62,151 bases of DNA, from contig NZ_JALMDK010000026.1 in NCBI RefSeq assembly GCF_023094165.1, positions 1 to 62,151 on the forward strand. Direction: 5' to 3'. Positions 51,066 through 60,393 of the stretch are shown piece after piece. The number at the start of each line of letters is the position of its first letter. The stretch's first letter is position 1. The notes under the pieces were generated by a model that worked only from the letters and a program-made list of their open reading frames with translations, made no database searches and had not been told where the DNA came from. The translations under genes were made by a program, and so were the position numbers. The DNA is from Crossiella sp. S99.2 (GTDB lineage: Bacteria > Actinomycetota > Actinomycetes > Mycobacteriales > Pseudonocardiaceae).

Positions 51066-51536
51066 CTAGGAAGCCACGGCCGGTGGCGGCTCGGCTGGCT
51101 GGGGAGGAACCGCGATATCCTCAGGCCAGCCCCGCGCGGAGGGCCATCGGCGCGATCCCATCGTGCCGCGCAAGCCCAGAATGTCGCAGCATCGGCCCTC
51201 GATCGCATCCAGCGCAGCGTGCGCGATGTGATCGTGCAGGTGCAGATACCTCAGGCGCGCGAAGGTCCTGCGGCGCACCGCGAACCGCTCGTGCTGGGCA
51301 AGCCGCGCCAGCAACCCGCCTACGCGGCTGGCCTGCCCCAGCCACACCACTCGCTCTTGCAGATCGGTGATGAGGTAGATCGCGCTGAGGATGTCCGGGC
51401 CGACCTGGAGCTGGTAGTCCAAAAACGGTATCCCGGTCAGCTCAGCGCGGACCAACAGCGGGCCCGCAACTAGCGGCAGCCGGGCGAGATTGCGGCGATA
51501 CAGCAACGGACCGGCGACCAGCCTCCCGCGCGTCAC
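51066..51536 (-). CDS. GIY-YIG-like nuclease, 156 aa
   Basis: The first part of the core reads LSAIYLITDLQERVVWLGQA, matching the GIY-YIG pattern (AIYLI for GIY and WLG for YIG), then RLAQHERFAVRRRTFARLRY with the conserved Arg and basic helix, and DAIEGRCCDILG, which holds the catalytic glutamate and following helix. A disordered Pro-rich tail ends the protein. It probably cuts DNA with one metal ion. The GTG overlaps the stop of the upstream 724-codon gene (GTGA), so they form a two-gene unit. Confidence 0.65.
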   Translation of the reverse strand: MTRGRLVAGPLLYRRNLARLPLVAGPLLVRAELTGIPFLDYQLQVGPDILSAIYLITDLQERVVWLGQASRVGGLLARLAQHERFAVRRRTFARLRYLHLHDHIAHAALDAIEGRCCDILGLRGTMGSRRWPSARGWPEDIAVPPQPAEPPPAVAS

Positions 51537-53707
51537 TCGGCGACCTCAACGGCGAACTGGGCTGAGCGAGACTCCTGAAAGTCCGCCGGTGTGGCCTCCC
51601 CGCGTTTGAGGCTGGGAAGGAGTTCGATCAGTTTCTTACCATCGGCGACTACCGCGAGCAGCGCGCCTTCCAGCGAATCGACCGCGTCCGCGGTGTTGTC
51701 AGCCAGCGGCCTGGCCTCCGCCTCCGCCGCCGTGCGCACGAGATCCTCAGCGCGTTGGAAGGCCCGGACGAACGCATCGATCATGTCCCGGGTGACCGTG
51801 TCCTGGAAGCGACTCTGGGCAAGCACACGGAGGATGCCGGGATCGGGCGTGGGCTGCGCCGCCGGAATGATTGTTCCCCCGGCGGTCACGACCGTACGCG
51901 CACGGGTGGCGCGGCCGTTGACCTTGGGGAAGACGGTGTTGATCCAGGCCCGCGTCGCCGGAGCCCCGTCGATCGGTCGGCCGTCCTCACCGACCTGCCG
52001 CGGCGCAGTTCTGGTCTCGGTGGCGTGGGCCAGTTCGCAGAGCAGGCCGTAGGCGGCCTGCGGATTCTGGAGCAGCGCCGTGCGCAAGTTGGTCACCGAC
52101 CGTCGCTGCAGCCGCCCGGCCTCCTCGGAGTCAGGGTCGGCGGCCTGCGCGGCGATGGACCCGCGGTCGGCCTCGATCAGCTTGGCCTCGGCCAGCCAGT
52201 GCGTACCGTGGATCAGCAGGAACCCGTCGAGCAGTGAGAAGTCCTTGCGCTGTGCCGCGTCTTTGACCTCGCGCCAGGTCGGCAGCACCGGCCGGATCGC
52301 CTTGGGCTTGAGAGCACCCGCACCCAGCGCGCCGTCAAGCAGGCGTGGGTTCCAGCGGTAGCTGTAGCCGTCGCTGGCACCGGCGGAGAACATGCGCAGG
52401 CGGTTCTGGACGTGCTTGCCCTGGGTCTGGGAGGGCGCCGGTTCGCCCAGCACGGTGCGGGCCCGCAGGGCCCGCTGGTCGCGCTCGCTGGGCTGGGGCG
52501 GGAAGACGGCGTCGAAAAGTGCGTGGTCGCGGCGATCGCGCGCATCCACGGTGGATTCCCTGGGGCGCGGGTCCGGGTCCGGGCCTTCACCGGCTAGCCA
52601 CGCGCGCACCTGTTCGGTGATCAGGCCGTGGGTCTTGTAGTCACGCAGCAATGCCCGCAGATCGGAGGCGGACTTGTTGAGGAGCGAGTACTCCAGCGGC
52701 GGCCGGCGGTGGTCCACACGGTTGGAGTCAAAGACCATGCCGTGGAAGTCCTCATCGAGGACATCAGCGCCGGTGAGGTCCCTCGCGCCGGCCACGATGT
52801 GCATCTCGACGGTGGCGACCTTCGCCGCGTGCACCGCCATCGAGTGGCCGGAATGGTCCGGGTCGGCGAAGGCTTGCCGCAGAAGGTCGGCGAACACCGG
52901 AACCCAGTGCTGCGGATCTACGATCGGGATCTCAGTCGACTGGGAGGTGGGCTCCCCGGCGAACACGGTGTTGGGTCTGACACCGAAGATCATGTCGGCG
53001 GGGGTAAGCCCGAACAGCTCCAAGCGGCCCATAGTGCGGTTGGCGCCCTTGGTCGCGGTTAGCTCGACCAACTCCCTCATGCGCACACCACCGCTGGGGG
53101 TCGGCTCTTGGATCTTGCGCAGAAGCGGGACGTGCGTGGTGGGCTGCTGCTGGCCATGGAGGGCGAGATCTTGGGCGAGGTCGTAGTTGCGGTCCCCGTT
53201 GGCATCCTTGAGCGCGGCCTTCATCGCGCCCACCAGCCTCATGACCCTCTCATGCGGCACAGCCTCGGCGGTGGTGATGAACGGGGCGAGCGCCCCGCTG
53301 AGCGTTCTGCCGGTGACCAGGCACGGCAGCACCCTGGCCGGGTCGACCTGCGGGTGGACCGGGGCGCTGAAGGCGCTGCGGATGCGCTCGTTGTACTCAC
53401 CGGCGTTGCCAGCGAACCCGTGCATCCTCAAGGTCAGGATGCACTCGCCGTAGTCGGTCGTGGACCAGAGGCTGGGCTTGAGCCGGTCCGGAGCACCGTT
53501 CTTGCCCAGGACGAGATGGTCCTTGGGGCGAGTGACGAATGGGGCGATGTCGGCGGCGATCGTGAGCGGCCAGCCCGTTTCCTCGGCCAGTGCGTGGGCC
53601 AGACGAGCGGTCCAGGACTTCGTGTCCGCGCCGGGATACGGGTTGACTCCCCGTACCGCGATGGTGTCCCCATCAGCGGGCAGGGCGGGGATGGGGTCGG
53701 TAGGCAT
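51533..53707 (-). CDS. Unrecognised 724-aa protein coupled to a GIY-YIG-like nuclease
   Basis: I do not recognise a family. The ATG at 53707 has GAGGAC at good spacing. The N-terminal third is mixed alpha/beta (ECILTLRMHGFAGNAGEYNE), the middle contains LELFGLTPADMIFGVRPNTV, VEMHIVAGARDLTGADVLDE and FHGMVFDSNRVDHRRPPLEY, and the C-terminal 150 residues are helical (MIDAFVRAFQRAEDLVRTAA). The HGMVFDSNR..RPPLEYSLLN stretch faintly recalls DGQHR/DndB-like ParB-fold proteins, which is only a guess. Size, coupling and a nuclease partner near a defence operon suggest a phage-defence role. Confidence 0.7.
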   Translation of the reverse strand: MPTDPIPALPADGDTIAVRGVNPYPGADTKSWTARLAHALAEETGWPLTIAADIAPFVTRPKDHLVLGKNGAPDRLKPSLWSTTDYGECILTLRMHGFAGNAGEYNERIRSAFSAPVHPQVDPARVLPCLVTGRTLSGALAPFITTAEAVPHERVMRLVGAMKAALKDANGDRNYDLAQDLALHGQQQPTTHVPLLRKIQEPTPSGGVRMRELVELTATKGANRTMGRLELFGLTPADMIFGVRPNTVFAGEPTSQSTEIPIVDPQHWVPVFADLLRQAFADPDHSGHSMAVHAAKVATVEMHIVAGARDLTGADVLDEDFHGMVFDSNRVDHRRPPLEYSLLNKSASDLRALLRDYKTHGLITEQVRAWLAGEGPDPDPRPRESTVDARDRRDHALFDAVFPPQPSERDQRALRARTVLGEPAPSQTQGKHVQNRLRMFSAGASDGYSYRWNPRLLDGALGAGALKPKAIRPVLPTWREVKDAAQRKDFSLLDGFLLIHGTHWLAEAKLIEADRGSIAAQAADPDSEEAGRLQRRSVTNLRTALLQNPQAAYGLLCELAHATETRTAPRQVGEDGRPIDGAPATRAWINTVFPKVNGRATRARTVVTAGGTIIPAAQPTPDPGILRVLAQSRFQDTVTRDMIDAFVRAFQRAEDLVRTAAEAEARPLADNTADAVDSLEGALLAVVADGKKLIELLPSLKRGEATPADFQESRSAQFAVEVAE

Positions 53708-54279
53708 CGGTTTGTCCTCAAGGCGGAATGGCCGACCGGCCAGGTGGCGGTGGGCCTGGTGTCGCTGTGACCTGGTGGTCCCAACGGGCACAAGCCCGAC
53801 CACCCCCGCGAGGGTGCTCACGACCCGCACTGGCCTTCCACATGGTGTGGCACGGCCGGGCGGGATCCTGTTCCGCTCACCGTCGTGTCGCCGCGCCAGG
53901 GGTCCCGGCATTGCGGACTTCCCCCGACCTGCTGGACAGGCCACTGGAGGATGAGGACAGTTCACGGCATCAGGCTCGATGCGTGAACAGCACTGTACTC
54001 CCGGTCACCGACAGCCCGCGCTGAGTAGTCCCGGTCAGGTCCTGCCCCGGAAGCGGCGGGGCGGGGCTCGGCTCGTCGCCCGCGGACCAGTCACAGCCGG
54101 TCCGCTCGCGCCCTTACGGTCTTTGCTCAGTGACCCGAGCGGCTGGCGAGAGGTCACCTGGCGGAGTGAATTCAAGGGTGCCCCTATGCATTACTTCCGC
54201 GGACGCGAAACAGCAGGTCACAGAGCTAGGGTCCGGTTGGCGTGCCAACACTGATCACCACGTCGACAGGAGCGGGAAC
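53708..54279. other. 570-bp divergent intergenic region
   Basis: No supported gene is present; frames on both strands look like shadows. It separates the 724-codon gene (minus) from the small plus-strand pair and should hold both promoters, but I can point to no specific boxes. The last 20 bases contain AGGAG seven bases ahead of the ATG at 54280. Confidence 0.4.
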
Positions 54280-54537
54280 ATGAGCAACCTGGGCTGCGGC
54301 CCCTACATCGGAGCAGCTGAGCTGACGCAGCGCGGCTGGACCGAGACGATGATTACGAAGCTTCTCGGCGAGCCCGACCACACCACACCCAACCGCGGCC
54401 GTCGCGCCGGCGGACGAATCCGCTACTGGCTGATCACCACGGTCGAGCAGATCGAGAACACCGAGCAGTTCCAGCAACTGCTGGCCGCCGCGGACAGCCG
54501 CCGCGCCTCCCAGCAGCGCGGCCGGGACTGCTCGTGA
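54280..54537 (+). CDS. Small protein with HTH-like segment, 85 aa
   Basis: The 85 residues begin MSNLGCGPYIGAAELTQRGW, then TETMITKLLGEPDHTTPN, a pattern like an excisionase/MerR-type winged helix in which a short helix pair is followed by a loop and RIRYWLITTVEQIE strand. AGGAG lies seven bases before the ATG. The stop overlaps the next start (GTGA). Probably a DNA-binding protein; the family is not certain. Confidence 0.6.
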   Translation: MSNLGCGPYIGAAELTQRGWTETMITKLLGEPDHTTPNRGRRAGGRIRYWLITTVEQIENTEQFQQLLAAADSRRASQQRGRDCS

Positions 54538-54983
54538 CCGCCTCGGAGCGCGCCGAAGCCGCCCACGGGGACAGCCTGCTGGAGGAGCAGTTCACCGAAC
54601 TACTGCTGCGTTTCCGGCACCGAGGGACATCGCTGTCAGCGGCGCTGGAGGAGTTGCGCCTGCTGACCCGGCGGCCAGCACTGATCGCCGAAGGCGAGCT
54701 GCGCGGGCTGCTGGCTCGCATCGACCAGGCCCACAGGGCGGGACAGCTGCGCGTGCACACCGGCGGCGCGTGGACCGGGGCGCCCACCGGGCTCGCCATC
54801 GCCGCGCTCTGTGCGGTGAGCAAGGGCAAGGTCAGGGCGGTGCGGGATGCCTACTACACCCTCTGTCTGGGGCTGGCGCCGTTGAACGCCGATGAGTTCA
54901 CCCTCAGCGACCCGCTCCCGCGGGCGCGGGCTGGTTGGGTCACCACGGACAACGCCGAACCCAGACGGGGCAGCCGGTGCTGA
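54534..54983 (+). CDS. Hypothetical protein, 149 aa, source of a duplicated segment
   Basis: A helical 149-residue protein (SLLEEQFTELLLRFRHRGTS) with a C-terminal stretch APTGLAIAALCAVSKGKVRA that recurs, diverged, at 60180-60290. The GTG overlaps the stop of the preceding HTH-like gene, so the two are coupled. The function is unknown. Confidence 0.6.
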   Translation: MTASERAEAAHGDSLLEEQFTELLLRFRHRGTSLSAALEELRLLTRRPALIAEGELRGLLARIDQAHRAGQLRVHTGGAWTGAPTGLAIAALCAVSKGKVRAVRDAYYTLCLGLAPLNADEFTLSDPLPRARAGWVTTDNAEPRRGSRC

Positions 54984-55197
54984 ATGCAACGTGACCAACC
55001 GGCCACCCGGGATCGGCTGAACCCCGACGCGGTCCTGGGGACGGATATCAACGCCGGTCCCTGACACTACGCAGTGGGCCCCGCCACCCTGGCACCCCGC
55101 TGCGTGGTCGATGCCGGGCCACCAGCCCCCTGATTGCACCCGCACCGTTATCGCAGCGTGCTGACGAGACGAAGACAGGCCACGCGAGTCTCGCTGA

Positions 55198-55620
55198 TCA
55201 GGCGCCCTCCCCATCCATCTGCCCAAGCTGGGCCAAACCACGGTCTCCGACGGTGACCTCAGCAACGCCAGTCGCTGCCGCCAACGCAGCGCAATAGTCG
55301 TCGACCCCCACTACCCAGATCTGCGCCAACCGCGCGGCGAACTGGCGAGCCGTCACATCCACGATCAACTTGCCTTCCAGCAGCACCGCGCGATGCATGA
55401 ACGCCAAAGCCCTGGTGGAAAACACATCGAGCCAACCGACCACAGTCGCTTCGTCCGCTTCATGTCCTACCGAACGCAACACGTCAATGACCTTCGGCGT
55501 CCACACCGCACAGTCGCCATCGACTAGCTGTTCAGGCAACTGCAGGCGATCAGCGAGGAGATCCCGGACCGCGCGACGGCTGTGGTCATCCCCGCTCAAC
55601 GTCGTTGTCACATCTGGCAT
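55198..55620 (-). CDS. Papain-like-fold candidate protein, 140 aa
   Basis: The order of conserved residues suggests a small papain-like (NlpC/transglutaminase type) protein: Cys in LVDGDCAVWTPKV, His in ALAFMHRAVLLEGK and Asp in LIVDVTARQFAARLA, the usual C-H-D arrangement with the His strand leading to a VDxTARQF motif. I set the start at ATG 55620; the upstream part of the frame is Arg/Ser-rich non-coding. The role could be a protease, amidase or toxin domain; this is inference. Confidence 0.55.
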   Translation of the reverse strand: MPDVTTTLSGDDHSRRAVRDLLADRLQLPEQLVDGDCAVWTPKVIDVLRSVGHEADEATVVGWLDVFSTRALAFMHRAVLLEGKLIVDVTARQFAARLAQIWVVGVDDYCAALAAATGVAEVTVGDRGLAQLGQMDGEGA

Positions 55621-56082
55621 TCTATGCGCCTTCGAGGTGCAGACTGAAAGCAGACACCACGCCGCGCCGGGTCGTGCTCGTGTGCTCCAGGGTGGCAAGC
55701 GAGCCATGTGCAAACCTGTCCCGCGGGCAGGAGCGCACCAGCACCGAGATCGGTGAGTCCGGAGCCGATCCGGAACCACCTGTCACGACGTTCGCCGCGC
55801 GCCCGCCGCAGCAGAGATCCCGGGGCCGAGGTGGGTCCCGGGCACTATCCAGCGTAGTTCACCACAGCGGGTCGCCCACTCGTGCCGGAGCAGTCGCCGA
55901 GTGAACGGGGCGAACACGAACGACCTGGCCTGGCTACAGCCCGCTCCAACCCGGGCAGCCACCTGGACCGCAGTACCGGCCACCACCGGCACCACAGCAG
56001 GGAAAGCAGCGAGCCGCCGCGTAGACCCACCGTGAAGGACGACACGGCGACCGTGCTGGCTAGTGCGCGAATCGCGCCTCGG
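55621..56082. other. 460-bp stretch without a supported gene
   Basis: Several open frames exist but all have Arg/Pro/Ala-rich shadow composition and no ribosome binding sites. I see no repeat, hairpin or RNA gene. Confidence 0.4.
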
Positions 56083-56439
56083 CTACCGCCGGCCCGGCAT
56101 CCCTGGGCGAGGCCACCAGCGGAAGGCCAGCACGACCGTACTGACCAGGATCAGGGCGGCGAAGGCCAGCACCGCGTAGAACACCACCTCCACTAGCTCC
56201 GGCGGCACGGCGAGATCCAGGATCCAGAAGACCACCAGGGGGACCGGCGGCAGCACCAGCATGGGGCCGCCCCCTCGCAGCATCATGCTGAAGTCCCGCG
56301 CTGCGGCGGGCTTCCGCAGCGCGTCCAGCAACGGAAACGGCCGCGCCCGGCGGTCGGCGAGGTCCAGCCACCATCCTGCGCCCATGGCGGCCAGGCCGAG
56401 CACCAGGCCGAGGAGAGCAACCACGATCATGTCGGCCAT
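56083..56439 (-). CDS. Small membrane protein with three hydrophobic helices, 118 aa
   Basis: The product starts MADMIVVALLGLVLGLAAMG, a first membrane helix, with two more at MLVLPPVPLVVFWILDL and VVFYAVLAFAALILVSTVV, and a basic C-terminus. The ATG at 56439 is chosen because it puts the first helix at the N-terminus; the frame is open further upstream. The function is unknown. Confidence 0.6.
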   Translation of the reverse strand: MADMIVVALLGLVLGLAAMGAGWWLDLADRRARPFPLLDALRKPAAARDFSMMLRGGGPMLVLPPVPLVVFWILDLAVPPELVEVVFYAVLAFAALILVSTVVLAFRWWPRPGMPGRR

Positions 56440-57024
56440 CCTGGCACGGCACCGGCCGCGTTCCCCGAAGCCACCGCGGCTCACGCCCGCGCGCTGCGCA
56501 CCGCCGCGTACCGCATTGCGGAGCAGGCGGCGACACCATTGGCGCACAACAGAATTCAGAGCCTCGCCAAATCCGAGGTGTCAGGAACCGACAGGACCTG
56601 CAGGCCCCAGGTTGCCCGAAGCAGTGGACATCGTCGCAGGATTGGCCCGGGTGCGGCTGGGCACGGCATCACAGGCCAACGCCAGACTGACTTGATCACC
56701 TCTGTGAGTACATGAGGTCCGCCTACCCTCGATGCCTCCACAGACGAGGTAACGGCAGCGGCCGCTGCCGAGCATGCCCCGGGCCTGCGGGAGGCGCACG
56801 GGACAGTAGCGGCCAGGCCATACACGTGCCCACCCACCACTGGCCCCAGGTTCCGTGCCCCCGCGATGCTCGACCAGTGAGGCCGGGTGGTGCCGACAGC
56901 TGGACGGTGACATGGTGCGCGCGAGTGCAGGCGCCCAGATCAGGTCTGGGGCGGCAACAGCTGATCATGCGCACGGGCTCGCTGGTGCGGCCAGTTCGCT
57001 GGGGCCATCTGCGACACTGCTCCA
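56440..57024. other. 585-bp stretch without a supported gene
   Basis: No frame looks coding on either strand, and no repeat or RNA gene is seen. It may contain promoters for the two flanking membrane protein genes. Confidence 0.4.
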
Positions 57025-57309
57025 GTGGTGACCAGGACAAGCTCACTAGCGCGCCAGGCACTGAGCAAGACCCGCACCGACCTCGTCGGCAGGCCGTTAG
57101 GCCTGCTGCTGTGCGGGACACTGTGCGGATCGGCCCTCATGCTGATTCCTCAGTCGCTGAGCGGTCGGGCGCTGCCGCAGCTGCTGGAGTCGGTGGGCGC
57201 CACCACTGTCCTGTTCGGCGTAACCGTCCTGATGCTCGGGGGAGCGTATTTCTTGGCGTTGTGGATCTCCTACACCGCAGCGCGGCGGCGTAGGAGCAGA
57301 CGTGGTTGA
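57025..57309 (+). CDS. Small membrane protein with two helices, 94 aa
   Basis: Two hydrophobic segments (PLGLLLCGTLCGSALMLIPQ and TTVLFGVTVLMLGGAYFLAL) are followed by a basic tail YTAARRRRSRRG, so the C-terminus is probably cytoplasmic. The start (GTG at 57025) lacks a clear ribosome binding site. The function is unknown. Confidence 0.55.
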   Translation: MVTRTSSLARQALSKTRTDLVGRPLGLLLCGTLCGSALMLIPQSLSGRALPQLLESVGATTVLFGVTVLMLGGAYFLALWISYTAARRRRSRRG

Positions 57310-57957
57310 CTGTCTGATCGCCCTGCGCTGCACGCCAAACCGCGCCAGCAGCGGCTGGCGCGGATCATCCGAATCTGCCGAGGTGCTGGACGTGAGGACC
57401 GTTGGTGGCATTGGTATCAGGCTGGGCCGCCTGGACCGGTTTCAGGCATTCTCCGATAGCCCCGCCATCCTCAACACCAGGCATTCGAGTACCAGAGCCA
57501 CAATTCGGTGCATGGGCACTCGAGGGTGATCTCCCGCTCCCCAGAAGCGGGAGATCACCGCTGTGTTCACCGTCGGAATGGTGTCCTGGCCCTTGCCGCC
57601 CTCAGCGTAGCGAGTGACGGCCGATTTCTTCTGCAGGAAGCAGGAGGCCAGCCATGCAAGGCAACCTGCGCGGTGGGCCTACCCAGAGAGACTGGCCGCA
57701 ACGGTATAGGCACTGGTCCAGAATTCGGAGCAGAACAGTCGACGTGCCACACGGTCGGTCAAGCCGTTCGCCGAGCGGGTGTTTCCCGTCCACCGTGCAG
57801 GGACACACCCTGACAACCGTGTCCGTTCAGCGCCACACCTGTGAGGCCCGCTGCCATCGGACCCACAACTCTGGCCATCTTCACTATGAGTTGCATCAGG
57901 TGCGTGAGAGCCTCCGCTGCCAAGATTCACCTGATAGCTGCCCCACCGCCTGTGAGG
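57310..57957. other. 650-bp stretch without a supported gene
   Basis: Apart from the strong hairpin at 57525-57559 I find no gene or repeat here. Open frames have shadow composition. Confidence 0.4.
57525..57559. terminator. Perfect 14-bp stem hairpin
   Basis: GGTGATCTCCCGCT and AGCGGGAGATCACC pair exactly around a seven-base loop, giving a very stable stem without a T-tract, the usual form of actinobacterial terminators. It lies about 215 bp past the end of the two-helix membrane protein gene. Confidence 0.6.
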
Positions 57958-58545
57958 ATGTCTGTGCTCACTACCGTTCAGGTCCGCGCCATGCTCGACA
58001 TCGCCGGCTGGGACCCCGCCAGCATACAAACCCAGCTCAGCGTTGACACACAAGCACTCCAGCACACCGAGGGCTACGACTCCGAGGGTGTCGAGCTGGC
58101 CACACTGCTCGGATTCCTCACCCGGCAGCTGGCCCGCGAGTTGAGGGAGACTGTGACCAGCGGTGCAGACATCGCCGCGTTCCTTGCCCGGATGGCGGCC
58201 TGTTCTCCGCAGGGCATAACCCTCGAGGGCCAGGACACACTGCAGGAAACCACCTTCGCCGCGGTGTGGCTTGATGAGTGGGTCTCTGCGGTTCTGAGCG
58301 AGGCGAGTTCCCCTGAGCATGGCCAGCCTCTCACTCCGCGGGTGGCCGAGGCAGCCTCAGAGGCGACGCTGGGGGTGAAGGTGCTGCTGGAGTACCTCTG
58401 CGCGCAGCGCGCAGAGCACGCTGCAGCCCAGCTCAACGAGCAGCTCGCCTTCGCAGTGGAGCGTCTCTGCTCGGCGGGCAACCTCGCCGCGCAGATCCGC
58501 AACAGTGCCGCAACTCCGGATCCCCACGGTGGCAATCAGGCGTGA
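57958..58545 (+). CDS. Hypothetical helical protein, 195 aa
   Basis: A soluble, nearly all-helical protein: ATLLGFLTRQLARELRETVT, then FAAVWLDEWVSAVLSEASSP and AAQLNEQLAFAVERLCSAGN. No motif is recognised. The ATG at 57958 is chosen (GTGAGG immediately upstream); the true start could be a few codons later. It is followed by the frameshifted gene at 58651. Confidence 0.55.
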   Translation: MSVLTTVQVRAMLDIAGWDPASIQTQLSVDTQALQHTEGYDSEGVELATLLGFLTRQLARELRETVTSGADIAAFLARMAACSPQGITLEGQDTLQETTFAAVWLDEWVSAVLSEASSPEHGQPLTPRVAEAASEATLGVKVLLEYLCAQRAEHAAAQLNEQLAFAVERLCSAGNLAAQIRNSAATPDPHGGNQA

Positions 58546-58650
58546 CCAGGCGCCGGCCCTTAGACCGTCTGCAAGCCTGCCGAGTAGTGCCTCGGCGAAC
58601 TGCTCGAACCTCTCCCCACGAGGAGGCGGCAGTGGGGTCCCACAACGGCA

Positions 58651-59381
58651 CGAGACCAACGTGCACATCACCGACGCCGCGTGGCAGGCGCTGGAGCAGA
58701 TCCGATCCGAGCAAGGACTGCCCCGGGCCACGATGGTGCCTGCGCTGCTGGTTGAACACCTGACCCGGCAGGAGCACCTGGACCACGGCGATCGGCTGAT
58801 CCACATCTCCGCGGTAGTCGGCCCGGTTGTGCCCCGCCGTCGCCGGGCTCGTGCCGCGCTGCTGGCCAGCTCGAACGAGTGGGTAGTGCGGGTGCGGATC
58901 GAACCGGAGATTCGCTCCCCGGCAGGGGCACTCGCGCTGTGCTTACCCGGCCAGACCCTCGGCTGCGGACACCGGGACCACCAGGCGCGCCCGCTCACCG
59001 ACACCCCGATTACCGCCATCGCGCGCCGGACGGCCTTTCCACGACCAGCTGGTCGCAGACCTGCCTCCGCTGATCCAATACCGGCGAGCACACGGACTGC
59101 TGTACTTGGCGGCAGCGGCCACCATCACCCGGGCCGAGATGGCGCTGAGGGAAGACCTGGAGGAGAACCGGGAACGCGAACGCCGCGACCGGTGTGCTCC
59201 ACCCGCCATCGCGACCCGCAGGCACCGAGACCAGCGGCGGATCACACGAGGAAGTCGCGGTAGCCAGCGCAGGGCGACAGACCACGATCACCAAAGCGTT
59301 CGCCACTACCTTGTGCCACCTAGTCATTCGGCGCTCCACCGCCCCCGCCACGATGCCCGGCGGGGGACAGCGGGGTGCTAG
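58651..59381 (+). pseudogene. Gene with apparent frameshift near 59035 (ribbon-helix-helix-like N-terminus)
   Basis: From about 58651 one frame encodes VHITDAAWQALEQIRSEQGL, a ribbon-helix-helix/CopG-like opening, and continues to about 59030 (DTPITAIARR). Coding character then moves to the next frame, which reads FHDQLVADLPPLIQYRRAHG, LLYLAAAATITRAEMALRED and ends at 59381. A one-base change in GCGCGCCGGACGGCC would join them. Either the gene is broken, two genes overlap, or there is a sequencing error. Confidence 0.5.
59342..59366. terminator. GC hairpin between convergent genes
   Basis: CCCCCGCC and GGCGGGGG form eight-base arms around a nine-base loop, between the frameshifted plus-strand gene and the minus-strand gene ending at 59401. 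Position and stability suggest a bidirectional terminator. Confidence 0.45.
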
Positions 59382-59400
59382 CGGCCACCGCGGAGCCGGA

Positions 59401-59889
59401 TCAGAGGGTTGGTGGCTGCACCGAGGAGTCCGGGCCGAAGATTCGCTCAGCCCAGTGCTCAACGTCGTGGGGGTGATCGAGGCTGATCTGAATGTCCATC
59501 ACCCCGGTCCCGGCGGAGACAGGCACGTCCCGGGTAGCGGTGCGGAGCTGCTGTGCGATCAGTGCCGGAATCCACGGCGGAAGGTCGTCCCCGGTCACAC
59601 CCTCCGCCCGCGGGACGAAGGTGGTGTCGATATCACGGGGCAAAGGCTGGAGCACCAGCACGACCTTGGCGCCACCCTCATAACCTGCGACCGCCTCGAT
59701 CCAGGCGTCACTGACCGGCATCGGGATTCCCCGCGGGGCGGAGTGGATGTAAGCCATGACCTCGTTGTCGATGCGGTGCAGCGAGGTCACCAACGGAAGC
59801 TGGGCGATCTCCTGCTCGTCTTCTGGCGCGAAGATCAGCATCGGGGCAGCTGGGTCGACCGCGGCGAGAACGCACGTCGTGAAATGCAC
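59401..59889 (-). CDS. Hypothetical protein, 162 aa
   Basis: A soluble alpha/beta protein (LVTSLHRIDNEVMAYIHSAP, then AVAGYEGGAKVVLVLQPLPR, and GVMDIQISLDHPHDVEHWAE). The start is GTG at 59889 because AGGAGG lies four to five bases upstream; the ATG 18 bases earlier precedes that site. The family is unknown. Confidence 0.6.
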   Translation of the reverse strand: MHFTTCVLAAVDPAAPMLIFAPEDEQEIAQLPLVTSLHRIDNEVMAYIHSAPRGIPMPVSDAWIEAVAGYEGGAKVVLVLQPLPRDIDTTFVPRAEGVTGDDLPPWIPALIAQQLRTATRDVPVSAGTGVMDIQISLDHPHDVEHWAERIFGPDSSVQPPTL

Positions 59890-60152
59890 AGAACCTCCTG
59901 AACGCATACGGGACCAACGGTGCGCACCCCCGCTAATGCGAGGAGAGAACGGAACACCAGCTGAGTGGCAGGGTCCCGCTCAGGCGCTGCCATCGGATCA
60001 TCCCCACCGGTGTGGGGTGCAGGTTCACGAGGCAGTGCAGCGGCCCACCGGGTGGCGGCTGCACCGCGCACTATATCGAGCACCACTGACAGCCCCGCCA
60101 GAGCCAGGAGGAGAGCCGTGCTCAGCGAGGTGGCGGTGCGCAGCCCTGACCG

Positions 60153-60359
60153 GTGGCCCGCTCAACCCTGGAAGTACCCACCGGGATGGCCATCGCCGCG
60201 CTCTGCACGGTGAGCAAGGGCAAGGTCAGGACGGTGCGGGATACTCAGCACACCCTCTGTATAGGGCTGGTGCCGCCCCGGCCGAGGCTCATCAGCTGCG
60301 ACGACTTCGCCGTCGGCGCGAACACACCGGCGATGGAGACCAACGCCGCACCCGCATGA
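60153..60359 (+). pseudogene. Diverged partial duplicate of the gene at 54534
   Basis: The translated stretch VPTGMAIAALCTVSKGKVRT, then VRDTQHTLCIGLVP, matches APTGLAIAALCAVSKGKVRA and VRDAYYTLCLGLAP of the 149-residue protein, at DNA level over about 100 bases. The upstream half of that protein is missing, so this is a remnant rather than a second copy. The rest of 59890-60393 shows no supported gene. Confidence 0.55.
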
Positions 60360-60393
60360 CCACCACACGGAGCAGAACGGGTAGAACGCACCC

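Noticed and set aside
51533..53707. Type I CRISPR Cas7/Csb-like or Csx17-like protein
   Set aside because: No glycine-rich RNA-recognition loop, no cas neighbours and no array; the resemblance was only in size.
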